From Neobacillus paridis (GTDB lineage Bacteria > Bacillota > Bacilli > Bacillales > Cytobacillaceae): 64,000 bases of DNA. Below the pieces are notes generated by a model. It saw only the letters and a program-made list of their open reading frames with translations, had not been told where the DNA came from and ran no database searches. How positions within the stretch are numbered: position 1 is the stretch's first letter; the number at the start of each line of letters is the position of its first letter. The stretch is taken from NCBI RefSeq assembly GCF_016765675.1, contig NZ_JAESWB010000134.1:1-64000 (forward strand), written 5' to 3'. The translations under genes were made by a program, and so were the position numbers. Shown one piece after another: positions 1 through 6,942 of the stretch.

Positions 1-87
1 CGCCACAAGAAAACCTATACCCCATTTCATCCATATTAGATTTCACTCAATCATTACAGGCTCTCTCTATGAAGCCATCTGCATAGG

Positions 88-121
88 CCGAGATATTCTC
101 GGTTTTATGGGGTTCTTCCCC
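88..121 (+). promoter_or_regulatory. two-hairpin leader before the first gene
   Basis: A perfect hairpin (CCGAG, loop, CTCGG) is followed by TTTTATG and a second hairpin (GGGG-TTCTT-CCCC), then the ribosome site AAAGGAGG of the 147-497 gene. The same order (stem, TTTATG, GC stem, ribosome site) recurs at 4346-4385 and 6871-6914. It could be a terminator of an upstream gene plus an mRNA-stabilising leader. Function is inferred only. Bases 1-87 hold nothing else I recognise. Confidence 0.4.
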
Positions 122-146
122 GAATTGAATAAAGGAGGCTTTCACC

Positions 147-497
147 ATGATCCAACTTTCCGAACATGTTGAAAAACAACTGCAAGAAATTCTTGAAGAT
201 CAACAGGAAAAACCAAAGAGTACCGTTAGAAATCGAGGGTACTACCGGAAACAAGCCTTCCGCTTGAAACAAAAACGAACAAAAGAGGTCAAACAGATTT
301 TAGGAAAACAGGAGTTTTTCCGACTAGTTGAAAACAATGCGTTAACTGGGATTGAAAATAGACATGTTCTTGGTTGTTCTTGTGATATGTGCAAGTTTGA
401 AAAACACTATTCCATTGAAAGTGCAAAATACAAAAGAAAACGTCTTCGTTTGGAACAATCACTTCATGAATATGATTTGGATTCGGAAGAGGAGTAA
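147..497 (+). CDS. small Cys-containing protein of unknown function
   Basis: 116 aa, ATG start 8 nt after AAAGGAGG. The protein is very basic in the middle (KQKRTKEVKQ) and acidic at the C-terminus (DLDSEEE). A C-x-C-x2-C motif followed by His (GCSCDMCKFEKH, around residues 77-88) could bind a metal, so a small nucleic-acid-binding protein is possible. I do not recognise the family. It is followed 52 nt later by the 550 gene on the same strand, probably in one operon. Confidence 0.7.
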   Translation: MIQLSEHVEKQLQEILEDQQEKPKSTVRNRGYYRKQAFRLKQKRTKEVKQILGKQEFFRLVENNALTGIENRHVLGCSCDMCKFEKHYSIESAKYKRKRLRLEQSLHEYDLDSEEE

Positions 498-549
498 GAC
501 TTCTCTTCTCATTATGGAGAAATTCTCTAAAAGAAAGGAGTTCATATAA

Positions 550-1422
550 GTGGAATTACACAAAGTAGAACGTCCCCTTTGGTCAGAAAAAATGTTAAGT
601 CCTGTTTTAGAGACAACGTCTGTTTTGGAGGAAGCCGGCCAACGAAATTCTTCCCCTATCAAGGAGGGAAGAGATAAACCAGAAGAAACCCTCCCCTGCA
701 ATCGGGTACCAATATCTTCAAGCAAAAAAAACCGGCCGCCGCTTCCCCTTCATTCTACTATTCACCGCTTGGAAAGTGTTGTTGTCTACTTAAATCAGGC
801 GGTCGAGCTTCTAAAAATTGGAGACTTTCCATCCCTGTTAACCTATTTTGACAAAAGCAACGGAACATTCGGAGACTTGATCTCTTATCTGTTAAACGGA
901 GACCATTCAGCAGAAAAATTACTCATTCAGTACTTTAATGCATTTTTCAAAGAAACAGACTTCTTCGTGGAAAGAACGCCATCCCCCAATAAAGAATTTT
1001 CGCTTCTTTTTCAAGACCAGCCAATTGGCCTCATCCATATTGCCTCCAGAAACGTATACATCCATGTGGATATAAAAGACCGACTCAAAAGGCGCGATGA
1101 CATCCTTCATGAAATAGAAGAAAGTGAAAAGGCGATGGATGAAAAAGAAAAAGAGCTGAAAGAACGCCTAGCCGAATATCAGGGGATGTCCCTGCAATTC
1201 CGCCATAAACAAATGATGAAACGAATCAAAGTGGAACTTAAGGATTTGCCGGCTCAACGTGAACTCCTTAAGAAAAAACAAGAGGAAATCATAAGAGGCT
1301 GTCTCCTCTATAAGGCGATGAGCGAACAACTAGGTAAATTCGCAAATTCCGTTTTCTCTTGTGGTTTTCAGCTTCAATGTTTTGTGGAAGGACAGGGGTT
1401 TGTTTGCTACCAAGTTCTCTAA
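550..1422 (+). CDS. uncharacterised protein with central coiled coil
   Basis: 290 aa, GTG start preceded by AGAAAGGAG at about 531-539. The first 80 residues are polar and probably flexible. Residues 85-170 look globular, and about 175-252 are rich in E/K/R with heptad-like spacing, predicting a coiled coil. The C-terminal 35 residues contain two Cys and are hydrophobic. No catalytic motif or membrane segment is seen. Probably the second gene of a two-gene unit. Function unknown. Confidence 0.7.
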   Translation: MELHKVERPLWSEKMLSPVLETTSVLEEAGQRNSSPIKEGRDKPEETLPCNRVPISSSKKNRPPLPLHSTIHRLESVVVYLNQAVELLKIGDFPSLLTYFDKSNGTFGDLISYLLNGDHSAEKLLIQYFNAFFKETDFFVERTPSPNKEFSLLFQDQPIGLIHIASRNVYIHVDIKDRLKRRDDILHEIEESEKAMDEKEKELKERLAEYQGMSLQFRHKQMMKRIKVELKDLPAQRELLKKKQEEIIRGCLLYKAMSEQLGKFANSVFSCGFQLQCFVEGQGFVCYQVL

Positions 1423-1530
1423 CTCTTTTCAAGAAAAAGTTTACAATTTGTTTGCAACTTTCTTTTTTCTCTCTCCATCTTCTTCTCTTTTCTTTTTTTG
1501 TCTCCTTTTTACATCATGATTAAAAAATAA

Positions 1531-1559
1531 GTCAGGGACTCTGACCCAGGGTCCCTGAC
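1531..1559. repeat. 9-bp inverted repeat in intergenic region
   Basis: GTCAGGGAC and GTCCCTGAC flank an 11-nt loop. Read on the minus strand the hairpin is followed by TTATTTTTT, so it may terminate minus-strand transcription. On the plus strand no T tract follows. The rest of 1423-1627 is a pyrimidine-rich stretch (1455-1510) without a gene. Confidence 0.5.
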
Positions 1560-1627
1560 CTATGGAAGCAGGTGAGAGGAGGACGTTTGCAAACAAAATG
1601 CAGACAAATAATCTACTCTGAAATGAT

Positions 1628-1656
1628 GGATTCGAATGTCGTAATATTAGTATAAT
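1628..1656 (+). promoter_or_regulatory. promoter with GAAT-repeat spacer (macrodomain gene)
   Basis: TATAAT at 1651-1656 is preceded by a 17-bp spacer starting GAATGTCG and continuing TAATATTAG, the layout repeated at many promoters here. The -35 hexamer (GGATTC) is poor. It would drive the gene at 1729. Confidence 0.6.
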
Positions 1657-1728
1657 ATAGTTATAAGATATATTTAAAAAAAATCTGTCTCTAAATTAAA
1701 TAAACGGGATCAAAAGGAGGAATTTTAG

Positions 1729-2154
1729 TTGAAATACCAAGAAATAGAACGGGATTTGTTTACAGTTCCTAATTACTATGCTCTTGCTCACTGTATTTCA
1801 GCTGATTGCAAGCTAGGAGCGGGGATTGCCCTCCAATTCAACAAAAAATTCCCCGTCATGAAACAAGATTTGCTGTCAAGAAACCCTAAAGTGGGGGAAG
1901 CACAAGCCTTTCATGGACCATTTTTGATTTTCAACCTCATTACGAAAGAAAAATATTGGCAAAAACCTACTTACAAAAGTCTCACGCAGTCACTCTATTC
2001 AATGAAACATCAACTTACACAGCTTGGTTTCCATCACCTTGCCATGCCACGAATTGGATGCGGGCTGGACAAATTGGATTGGCCGATTGTTCGGTCCATT
2101 ATTAAAGAAGTATTCCAGGATACATCAATCGAGATTCTAATTTGTGTCAAATAA
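1729..2154 (+). CDS. macrodomain protein, TARG1-like ADP-ribose hydrolase
   Basis: 141 aa, TTG start 8 nt after AAAAGGAGG. The whole protein is one macrodomain. The segment SADCKLGAGIALQF (24-37) matches the TARG1/OARD1 ADP-ribose-binding loop, and QKPTYKSL and RIGCGLDKLDW contain Lys79 and Asp114, the equivalents of the TARG1 catalytic lysine and aspartate (from family knowledge). The family removes ADP-ribose from acidic side chains or deacetylates O-acetyl-ADP-ribose. No DarT-like ADP-ribosyltransferase lies beside it, so it is a stand-alone macrodomain. It has its own promoter and terminator, so it is monocistronic. The family call is strong; the substrate is inferred. Confidence 0.85.
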   Translation: MKYQEIERDLFTVPNYYALAHCISADCKLGAGIALQFNKKFPVMKQDLLSRNPKVGEAQAFHGPFLIFNLITKEKYWQKPTYKSLTQSLYSMKHQLTQLGFHHLAMPRIGCGLDKLDWPIVRSIIKEVFQDTSIEILICVK

Positions 2155-2173
2155 CCTCTGCTTATGCAGAGGT
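2153..2173 (+). terminator. hairpin after macrodomain gene
   Basis: AACCTCTGC-TTAT-GCAGAGGTT is a perfect 9-bp hairpin overlapping the stop codon region, with only a short T run after it. Confidence 0.6.
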
Positions 2174-2184
2174 TTCCGTATTCA

Positions 2185-2213
2185 TAGACAGAATAACGTA
2201 ATAACGGTATAAT
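2185..2213 (+). promoter_or_regulatory. promoter TAGACA-17-TATAAT with direct-repeat spacer
   Basis: TAGACA (2185-2190), the 17-bp spacer GAATAACGTAATAACGG, and TATAAT (2208-2213). The spacer is an almost exact 8-bp direct repeat. It points at the decayed exonuclease gene and the 2668 operon. Confidence 0.65.
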
Positions 2214-2244
2214 GACGTTATAAAATAATCATTTTATTAAAAAG

Positions 2245-2628
2245 AGGTAAACGGACTGGATCTTACCGTTGTTTCAGGAAGAGGTCTTCCCCCAAATAGG
2301 TTAGTTAAAGAGATCAAGACCTATATCGAGACTCATTTCACGAGAAAGCCGGTTGAGGCAGCGCACAATGTCGCCAACCAGATATCCCGTTTCTCCGCGT
2401 AATGTTCCGCTCGGTTGGGGAGGATTTTGATTCTTTGGTTCAGCACCGCTACCTGGACACAATGAGTATCCTCTAGGGACTCTATGCAGCAAGAAAAGTG
2501 CCGAAAGAAGCCTGTTTCTCCCAAGGGGTGTTTGATTACTTTAGAATTGATGTGAAGGGAAGGCACACGGCATTAGCCGATGCTCTTGCTACCTTTCAAC
2601 TACTTCACCATACTTCAAACAAACGGCT
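2245..2628 (+). pseudogene. decayed DnaQ-type 3'-5' exonuclease
   Basis: Reading across frames gives an exonuclease-like protein: an AHNV segment (near 2365), then YLDTMSIL, and finally FDYFRIDVKGRHTALADALA, the Exo III motif (H-x4-D) of DnaQ/RNase T-like exonucleases (near 2531-2590). The reading is broken by TAA near 2400, an in-frame TAG near 2477 and shifts between the parts. No intact ORF covers it. The family identification rests mainly on the C-terminal motif. Confidence 0.65.
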
Positions 2629-2667
2629 ACAAAGGACCGATCTATCACTTTGATAAAGGAGGATTCT

Positions 2668-3051
2668 ATGCATTCTTTTCATCTTCAAAACAGCCAGGGC
2701 CAAACCCTTCAACTGGAGGTTGACTTTTGTTCTCTCATGGAACAAATTCTTTCAACCTTTCTTAAGAATTTAGGCGAAGACCAGCTCATCCATATCAATA
2801 AGGACTATCAAAAAATGTTTCGAATCTTAAATGAGGAAGAAGCCTTTTGGGTTCAGTACATAAACGAATTTCCAAAAAAGAAAAACGGAACCTTCCGCCG
2901 AAATCGTAAAAAGACCATTTACCGCTGCCGAACCCTTGAATATGAGGATGAGGAATCTTACGGTTCCGTCGCTCCTGAACTTCGAATGGAAATCACAAAT
3001 GACTTGTTAGCAAAAGTTACCTGGAAAGAACGGGTTATTGAAAGAATGTAA
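2668..3051 (+). CDS. hypothetical protein
   Basis: 127 aa. The ATG at 2668 is preferred over an in-frame TTG at 2650 because AAAGGAGGA lies at 2655-2663. The N-terminus (MHSFHLQNSQGQTLQLEVDF) looks like a beta hairpin, and a basic KKKNGTFRRNRKK patch lies in the middle. No family recognised. It is followed by the 3067 gene after 15 nt, so the two are probably co-transcribed. Confidence 0.7.
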   Translation: MHSFHLQNSQGQTLQLEVDFCSLMEQILSTFLKNLGEDQLIHINKDYQKMFRILNEEEAFWVQYINEFPKKKNGTFRRNRKKTIYRCRTLEYEDEESYGSVAPELRMEITNDLLAKVTWKERVIERM

Positions 3052-3066
3052 GAAAGGGGGGATTCA

Positions 3067-3483
3067 TTGACCATTACAATTCGAGAAAAATTTCTGATTG
3101 AGAAGGCCATCGAAAGAATTGCTTTAACAGATCTATCCTATTTTACCGTAGACATCATTCAGCGCCAAGTAGAGATGCCAATGTATGTCATTTTTGGCGT
3201 TTTAACCGAGTTTGTGAAGGATGAACGGCTTTTTCTTCATGCCTATCTTATTTGTTGGCATTCTAATTTACAGTATTTAGAGATTTTAAAAACATTTGAT
3301 TTTACTTGGAAGAATGAGATGCTCTTTTTAGATTTGGGGAATGAATGGGGAAAAGAATATAAGTGTTCAGTCTGCCACAAACAAAAGGCAGTCGATCCCC
3401 ACCATTTGATTCCTGTGTTTACATTTGCTGAAGAATTGATTTCACAAAAAAAGATTCCTATTTTCCTAGAATCGAATAAATGA
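3067..3483 (+). CDS. hypothetical protein with C-terminal CxxC / HH motif
   Basis: 138 aa, TTG start after GAAAGGGGGG. Near the C-terminus CSVCHKQKAVDPHHL gives a C-x2-C followed by two His, as in HNH-like or treble-clef zinc sites, but the rest of an HNH nuclease is not visible. The N-terminal 75 residues look like a helical, possibly winged-helix domain. No function assigned. Confidence 0.65.
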   Translation: MTITIREKFLIEKAIERIALTDLSYFTVDIIQRQVEMPMYVIFGVLTEFVKDERLFLHAYLICWHSNLQYLEILKTFDFTWKNEMLFLDLGNEWGKEYKCSVCHKQKAVDPHHLIPVFTFAEELISQKKIPIFLESNK

Positions 3484-3496
3484 ATTATGGTAGAAT
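3468..3496 (+). promoter_or_regulatory. promoter with GAATAAAT/GAATTATGG spacer
   Basis: TAGAAT at 3491-3496 is preceded by the 17-bp direct-repeat spacer GAATAAATGAATTATGG. It overlaps the end of the 3067 gene and drives the gene at 3525. The ribosome site is AAGGAGCG. Confidence 0.55.
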
Positions 3497-3524
3497 ATAG
3501 TTATAAAATGCAAGGAGCGAATCG

Positions 3525-3905
3525 ATGATTAAGGTGCAAATCAAAACAGACGAAGGAATTGAAAAATTAAAGGGACAGCTTGCTATTGCGGCCGTGTTTT
3601 CGGAAGATAAGGAAAACATCAATATTAAATACTCCTTAAAGGGGAATGTGGGTGTCGAAGACTGCATTCGTCTTGGCGCATACGTTTTCAACGCTATCAT
3701 GGACTATTGCATGAATCAAATGAGACAAGCAACCTCTGACCAATCCGAAGAAATTATCCGCGACAAGGTACTTCTTCAAGCCAATTCTTTTCTGGATGAA
3801 CTTCGAACACCTGAAGTTTCCATCAAACACAATACTCAAAAAACCCAAACAGGTTCCCGTGTTTTCCATCCAAGTAAAAAAAACAACATCTTGGTCTTGA
3901 ATTAA
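3525..3905 (+). CDS. hypothetical protein, first of three tandem paralogues
   Basis: 126 aa. The N-terminus (MIKVQIKTDEGIEKLKGQ) followed by a stretch of alternating hydrophobics and then GNVGVEDCIRLGAYVFNAI parallels the proteins at 4021 and 4413 (G-x-V-S-hydrophobic helix). This suggests a small alpha/beta fold duplicated in tandem. No known domain. The last 30 residues are basic and probably disordered. Own promoter at 3468-3496. Confidence 0.65.
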   Translation: MIKVQIKTDEGIEKLKGQLAIAAVFSEDKENINIKYSLKGNVGVEDCIRLGAYVFNAIMDYCMNQMRQATSDQSEEIIRDKVLLQANSFLDELRTPEVSIKHNTQKTQTGSRVFHPSKKNNILVLN

Positions 3906-3915
3906 TTTTGTAACT

Positions 3916-3991
3916 ATTTTACGATATCGGAATAATGATAGAATAAGAGAATAATAATACTTATTCTATCTTTATGCGAGATTTTTTCTCG
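3916..3991 (+). promoter_or_regulatory. promoter plus inverted repeats before 4021 gene
   Basis: A 17-bp spacer CGATATCGGAATAATGA precedes TAGAAT (3939-3944). Overlapping it is an inverted repeat AGAATAAG/CTTATTCT (3940-3967), then TTTATG, then a small hairpin CGAG-ATTTTTT-CTCG (3977-3991) and the ribosome site AAAGGAGCG. The first inverted repeat spans the likely start site, so it may act at the DNA level. Confidence 0.45.
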
Positions 3992-4020
3992 TTCATCCTA
4001 AAAGAAAAAGGAGCGTTTTC

Positions 4021-4323
4021 ATGTTAAAAGTAACAGTTGAAGAAGATAGCGAAAAAGTAGGGGAATTCGAAGGAGAGTTCATTTTGTTTGCCGGTGAAAA
4101 TGGGAATCTAGGAATCTGTCATATTTCCGGTGCTGTCAGTATGGAGAGACTGGTCCGTGTGTCAACGAGCATCTTAAACGGAGCTGTTCATTCCTTAAAA
4201 CAAAAAATCGTCCCTCACATTGCAAAAGAGCAGGGTGTGACAGATGCAGAAGGAATAAAGAAATTGGAAGAAAAAATTAAGGAGTATTTTTTTCAGCTAA
4301 TTACGGAAGAAATCAAGAACTAA
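4021..4323 (+). CDS. hypothetical protein, second tandem paralogue
   Basis: 100 aa, ATG after AAAAGGAGCG. MLKVTVEEDSEKVGEFEG followed by SGAVSMERLVRVSTSILNGAV resembles the neighbouring 3525 and 4413 products in layout. The C-terminus (GIKKLEEKIKEYFFQLITEE) is an amphipathic helix. No motif for catalysis or metal. Function unknown. Confidence 0.65.
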   Translation: MLKVTVEEDSEKVGEFEGEFILFAGENGNLGICHISGAVSMERLVRVSTSILNGAVHSLKQKIVPHIAKEQGVTDAEGIKKLEEKIKEYFFQLITEEIKN

Positions 4324-4345
4324 TTTGAAGCTGTTTCTAAATCAT

Positions 4346-4385
4346 AACCGCTGCTAGTTTTTAGCGGTTTTATGGGAAATTTCCC
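4346..4385 (+). promoter_or_regulatory. two-hairpin leader before 4413 gene
   Basis: Hairpin AACCGCT/AGCGGTT, then TTATG, then the palindrome GGGAAATTTCCC, then GAGGAGG. Same layout as 88-121. The first stem with its T run could also end the 4021 transcript. Confidence 0.45.
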
Positions 4386-4412
4386 TTTATCAAAAATGAG
4401 GAGGATCCTTTC

Positions 4413-4769
4413 GTGTATACCATAACCATTGAAGAAAACGGAAGAACAGTTGAAAAGGTGGAGTGCAGCTCTTTACTTCTTGCTACCAATCAACAGCTTA
4501 AAGAAGATGTAAAAGCAGGCGGGGTATCGGTCCTTGGCGTAAAACAGTTAAAAGAACTTGCAGTTCTGTCGCTTCTTTGCCAAATGTCTGCTGACAATAT
4601 CATGCAAAAGGAAATTCTAAAAGACTTTCGTGAGGACTCGAAAGGGTTTTCTCCAGAAGAAGTGAAACAACTACTTCCACTCATCATGCAATCCCTCTAT
4701 AAGGATGCCTTTCAAAGTATTCAAGGATTGGTTGACCTGTCCAATCTAAACAAAAATCTTCTGACTTAA
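4413..4769 (+). CDS. hypothetical protein, third tandem paralogue
   Basis: 118 aa, GTG start after ATGAGGAGG. MYTITIEENGRTVEKVE followed by GGVSVLGVKQLKELAVLSLL shares the plan of the two upstream paralogues. The second half is helical. The structured RNA at 4781 begins 11 nt after its stop codon, so it may be the coding part of a transcript that yields that RNA. Function unknown. Confidence 0.65.
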   Translation: MYTITIEENGRTVEKVECSSLLLATNQQLKEDVKAGGVSVLGVKQLKELAVLSLLCQMSADNIMQKEILKDFREDSKGFSPEEVKQLLPLIMQSLYKDAFQSIQGLVDLSNLNKNLLT

Positions 4770-4780
4770 TTCCATAAAAA

Positions 4781-5064
4781 GGGGCATGTCCCCGTTATCC
4801 AGACGGTACGGGAGAACGTCTTAAAAAACCGCCCCGCTTATAACGGGTGAAACTGGCCGTTAGAGGGTGGCGTTTTCTTCCCAGAGGGAGAGAGTTTCTC
4901 TCCCAATCCCGTCCGTGTGACTTCAAAAGTCAGGCAGACTACATCTCGGTATCTACCGGCTGGTAAAGCACGACCTGGGCAGTTTTGTGGAAAGCAAAGG
5001 ATGTAGCTACAACCGAGCGACCGACCGACAGCGAGGAAAGGGGAAACCTTTTCTTGTTTTTTTG
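4781..5064 (+). ncRNA. candidate structured RNA of unknown class, ~284 nt
   Basis: Several long complementary segments can be read directly. CCCGTTAT (4791-4798) pairs with ATAACGGG (4840-4847) and encloses hairpin AGACG/CGTCT (4801-4821). GGGAGAGA/TCTCTCCC (4886-4904) has a 3-nt loop. TGACTT/AAGTCA lies at 4918-4932. CTACATC (4939-4945) pairs with GATGTAG (5000-5006) around hairpin CGGT/ACCG. The 3' end is an intrinsic terminator: a 9-bp stem with GAAA loop (5034-5055) followed by TGTTTTTTT. GC content is well above the flanks and no plausible ORF fits. It does not match RNase P, tmRNA, SRP, 6S or a riboswitch that I can recognise. It could be a trans-acting RNA or a processed 3' UTR. Confidence 0.6.
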
Positions 5065-5106
5065 CTTGTTTTCTGTCTCATTTTACAGGGGTAGAACTGC
5101 CCTTCA

Positions 5107-5132
5107 CTCCCTTCCTCTGCTCGGAAAGGGAG
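5107..5132 (+). other. hairpin in spacer between RNA and 5241 gene
   Basis: CTCCCTTCC and GGAAAGGGAG form a near-perfect stem. Stretch 5065-5240 otherwise holds T- and A-rich segments that can partly pair (5054-5072 with 5133-5152), so the folded RNA may extend to here. No gene seen. Confidence 0.35.
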
Positions 5133-5240
5133 GTAAACAAAACCAAACAAAAAAGAGGGGGAAATCTTCGTCTTATGTCTGTCGCATTGGCTGATAGACG
5201 ATATGTTTAACGAATTTAATGATGATGGAGGAGATTAATC

Positions 5241-5576
5241 ATGAAAACGTTAGGTAGATTATTCAGACGACTTGGGTTGATTCTTGTTCTATTGGGAGCA
5301 GGAGGCAGTTGGATGGCACAACAAATGGATATGCAAAACATGCAAGACTTCATGGATCAAATGAACCAAAATCAAGAGTCACTTCTCAACCACGGGGCTG
5401 ACGCTGATTCACAAGATGCGCTAAAAGAGGTGATGAACCAATCATCAATGGATTTCGCCAACACCCCATCGACCGAAACTCCACTTTTAGATGCTCTTGA
5501 TTCCATGATGAATGAAACTAGCCCTGACTCCATGTTCCAAAATACCAGCTTTGACATGTCATCTTTTGGACAATAG
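5241..5576 (+). CDS. small membrane-anchored or secreted Met/Gln/Asp-rich protein
   Basis: 111 aa, ATG after GGAGGAG. The N-terminus MKTLGRLFRRLGLILVLLGAGGSW is a positively charged start plus one hydrophobic segment (12-24), a signal peptide or single membrane anchor. The remaining 85 residues are polar, low in complexity and rich in M, Q, N, D and S, so probably unfolded and outside the cell. No family recognised. Confidence 0.65.
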   Translation: MKTLGRLFRRLGLILVLLGAGGSWMAQQMDMQNMQDFMDQMNQNQESLLNHGADADSQDALKEVMNQSSMDFANTPSTETPLLDALDSMMNETSPDSMFQNTSFDMSSFGQ

Positions 5577-5598
5577 GGGTTATTCTCGATGTTTGGTC

Positions 5599-5616
5599 GG
5601 AAGGATTTTTCCTTCC
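5599..5616 (+). terminator. weak hairpin after 5241 gene
   Basis: GGAAGG-ATTTTT-CCTTCC, 22 nt after the stop; outer AGGGG/CCCCT may extend it. No T tract directly follows. Confidence 0.35.
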
Positions 5617-5660
5617 CCCTTATGAGACACTCCTTTTTTTAGGGATTGTTTCTTATTCCC

Positions 5661-5689
5661 TTTTATGAATAACGTTAAAATGGTATAAT
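5661..5689 (+). promoter_or_regulatory. promoter TTTTAT-17-TATAAT with GAATAACG spacer
   Basis: Spacer GAATAACGTTAAAATGG (5667-5683) directly abuts TATAAT (5684-5689). Drives the 5736 operon. Confidence 0.65.
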
Positions 5690-5735
5690 ATAGTTATAAT
5701 TTTAAAATATAAACGGAAAAGGAAGGTGCTTAAAC

Positions 5736-6248
5736 ATGGAGTTTACATTTCAACGAATCAATGAAGAAGAATTGCTAGTCACATTTGACAATGGTGAAGA
5801 GCAAGTCATGACCAATGACGAATTAACAGCTTTTCTGGAGGATGAGAAAGTTACTCTGCAAGGGATAAACTTTGATCATTCCAGAGGGTTTACCATCAGT
5901 CAAATGATGGACTTTCTTCTGAAAGGATTTTTAAACAGCATGGAGGAAAAGTCCTCTTTTGCTGGGGACCGTGTGCAGGTTCAAGTTGTAAAAGAAGAGA
6001 TCACAGACGATGAAGAGGGGCGTAATATTGATGCGGTATATAAAATCGTAAAAGAGACAACCGGTGAATTCGTGGTGGATGTCGATTTCCATATTGAAGG
6101 CATTACAGGGGAAAAGGCAGCGGCATTTCCAGAAGCCTGCCGCTTGTTCCTGCAACTCTACTATTCCGGCATTCACGCTACCAACGAAGACAAAGTAAAA
6201 GCCTTTGAAGTATTTGGACTAAAAGCACCTGATGAATTTTTACAGTAA
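5736..6248 (+). CDS. hypothetical protein
   Basis: 170 aa, ATG after GGAAGGTG. Acidic and apparently globular, with no membrane segment. The first 60 residues read as a beta-rich unit (FTFQRINEEELLVTFDNGEEQVM) and the centre as helix plus strands. No motif recognised. It begins an operon with the small genes to about 6830. Confidence 0.65.
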   Translation: MEFTFQRINEEELLVTFDNGEEQVMTNDELTAFLEDEKVTLQGINFDHSRGFTISQMMDFLLKGFLNSMEEKSSFAGDRVQVQVVKEEITDDEEGRNIDAVYKIVKETTGEFVVDVDFHIEGITGEKAAAFPEACRLFLQLYYSGIHATNEDKVKAFEVFGLKAPDEFLQ

Positions 6249-6264
6249 AAGAGGGGGTGTTTCC

Positions 6265-6450
6265 ATGAATTTCATACAAATCGTGGATGGGATGGAAGTG
6301 TATGTCAAAAAAGAAGGCGATCTGGTTCAGTGCCGGCCCATATTTTTGATGAACTGGCTATCCTTTGAACTTCGGGCTTTCACTCAAAAAGAGGTAGAGC
6401 CTCATGTGGCTCGTTTGGTTCAAGGAAAATTTTCAAACAAATCAGCTTAA
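6265..6450 (+). CDS. small hypothetical protein
   Basis: 61 aa. ATG 6265 is preferred over the ATG at 6232, which lies inside the previous gene, because AGAGGGGG is at 6250-6257. MNFIQIVDGMEVYVKKEGDLVQCRPIF suggests a small beta fold. Starts 16 nt after the 5736 gene. Confidence 0.6.
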   Translation: MNFIQIVDGMEVYVKKEGDLVQCRPIFLMNWLSFELRAFTQKEVEPHVARLVQGKFSNKSA

Positions 6451-6466
6451 AGAAGGGGGCATTTCC

Positions 6467-6652
6467 GTGTATAAGTGGGAATGAATGAAAAAGATTTCGT
6501 ATCATGAGGCACTTTAGTGCTTCCGTCAAGGAGAAGAAGTATTCGTTTTGTATGAGGACGACACAGAGGGTCTTGTCGAAGAAGAATTCCGCCTTCATGA
6601 ACATGATAAAGCCGGCGGCAAATTCGGCATTCATAAAAAGGGGGAGTTTTAA
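6467..6652 (+). pseudogene. small gene with two in-frame stops
   Basis: After AGAAGGGGG a GTG start opens a frame broken by TGA (6482) and TAG (6515). The rest reads as continuous, plausible protein (CFRQGEEVFVLYEDDTEGLV and onward) to TAA at 6650. The TAG is one C-to-T change from CAG. Either a decayed gene or a shortened gene with a late start. Spaced like its neighbours in the operon. Confidence 0.5.
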
Positions 6653-6653
6653 G

Positions 6654-6826
6654 ATGAACGAAATCGATCTATTTGATTTTCAGTTTCTTTTGTATTTGAT
6701 TGTGACGATTGTCTGGATTTTAATGGAGGATTAAAGTATTCAGATGAATGTCTGAACACTCGTGAAATGCAAAATATTCGTCGGTTTGTTAAGCGTAAGC
6801 GATTAGCCAAGGACTATAAAGAATAA
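6654..6826 (+). pseudogene. short gene, probably frameshifted, Cys-rich C-terminal part
   Basis: ATG 6654 gives only 26 residues (MNEIDLFDFQFLLYLIVTIV...) ending at TAA 6732. An overlapping frame that opens in the middle encodes FDCDDCLDFNGG, then a conserved-looking basic end (LNTREMQNIRRFVKRKRLAK) to TAA 6824. The second frame looks like real protein with a C-x2-C pair but has no start. The simplest reading is one small zinc-site protein broken by a frameshift. The alternative is a tiny membrane peptide alone. Confidence 0.4.
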
Positions 6827-6870
6827 CTGAAAAATGAAAAGTGATAATAGATAAATAACAAAAAATTTTA

Positions 6871-6914
6871 GCAAACGACCTTTTTTGAAGGAGTTTGCTT
6901 TATGGGCAACCGCC
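6871..6914 (+). promoter_or_regulatory. hairpin leader before 6943 gene
   Basis: GCAAAC/GTTTGC stem with a 16-nt loop, then TTTATGGGC and a short GGC/GCC pairing, then AAGGAGG. Third example of the stem-TTTATGGG layout. Confidence 0.4.
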
Positions 6915-6942
6915 TTTTTCATTTTAATAAGGAGGATACGCT

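Noticed and set aside
5032..5041. GAGGAAAG as the RNase P CR-I motif
   Set aside because: It sits at the 3' end in a terminator stem and no partner CR-V sequence exists.
4985..5194. 69-codon frame inside the structured RNA
   Set aside because: It spans the terminator hairpin and T tract and has no ribosome site; the RNA explains the sequence better.
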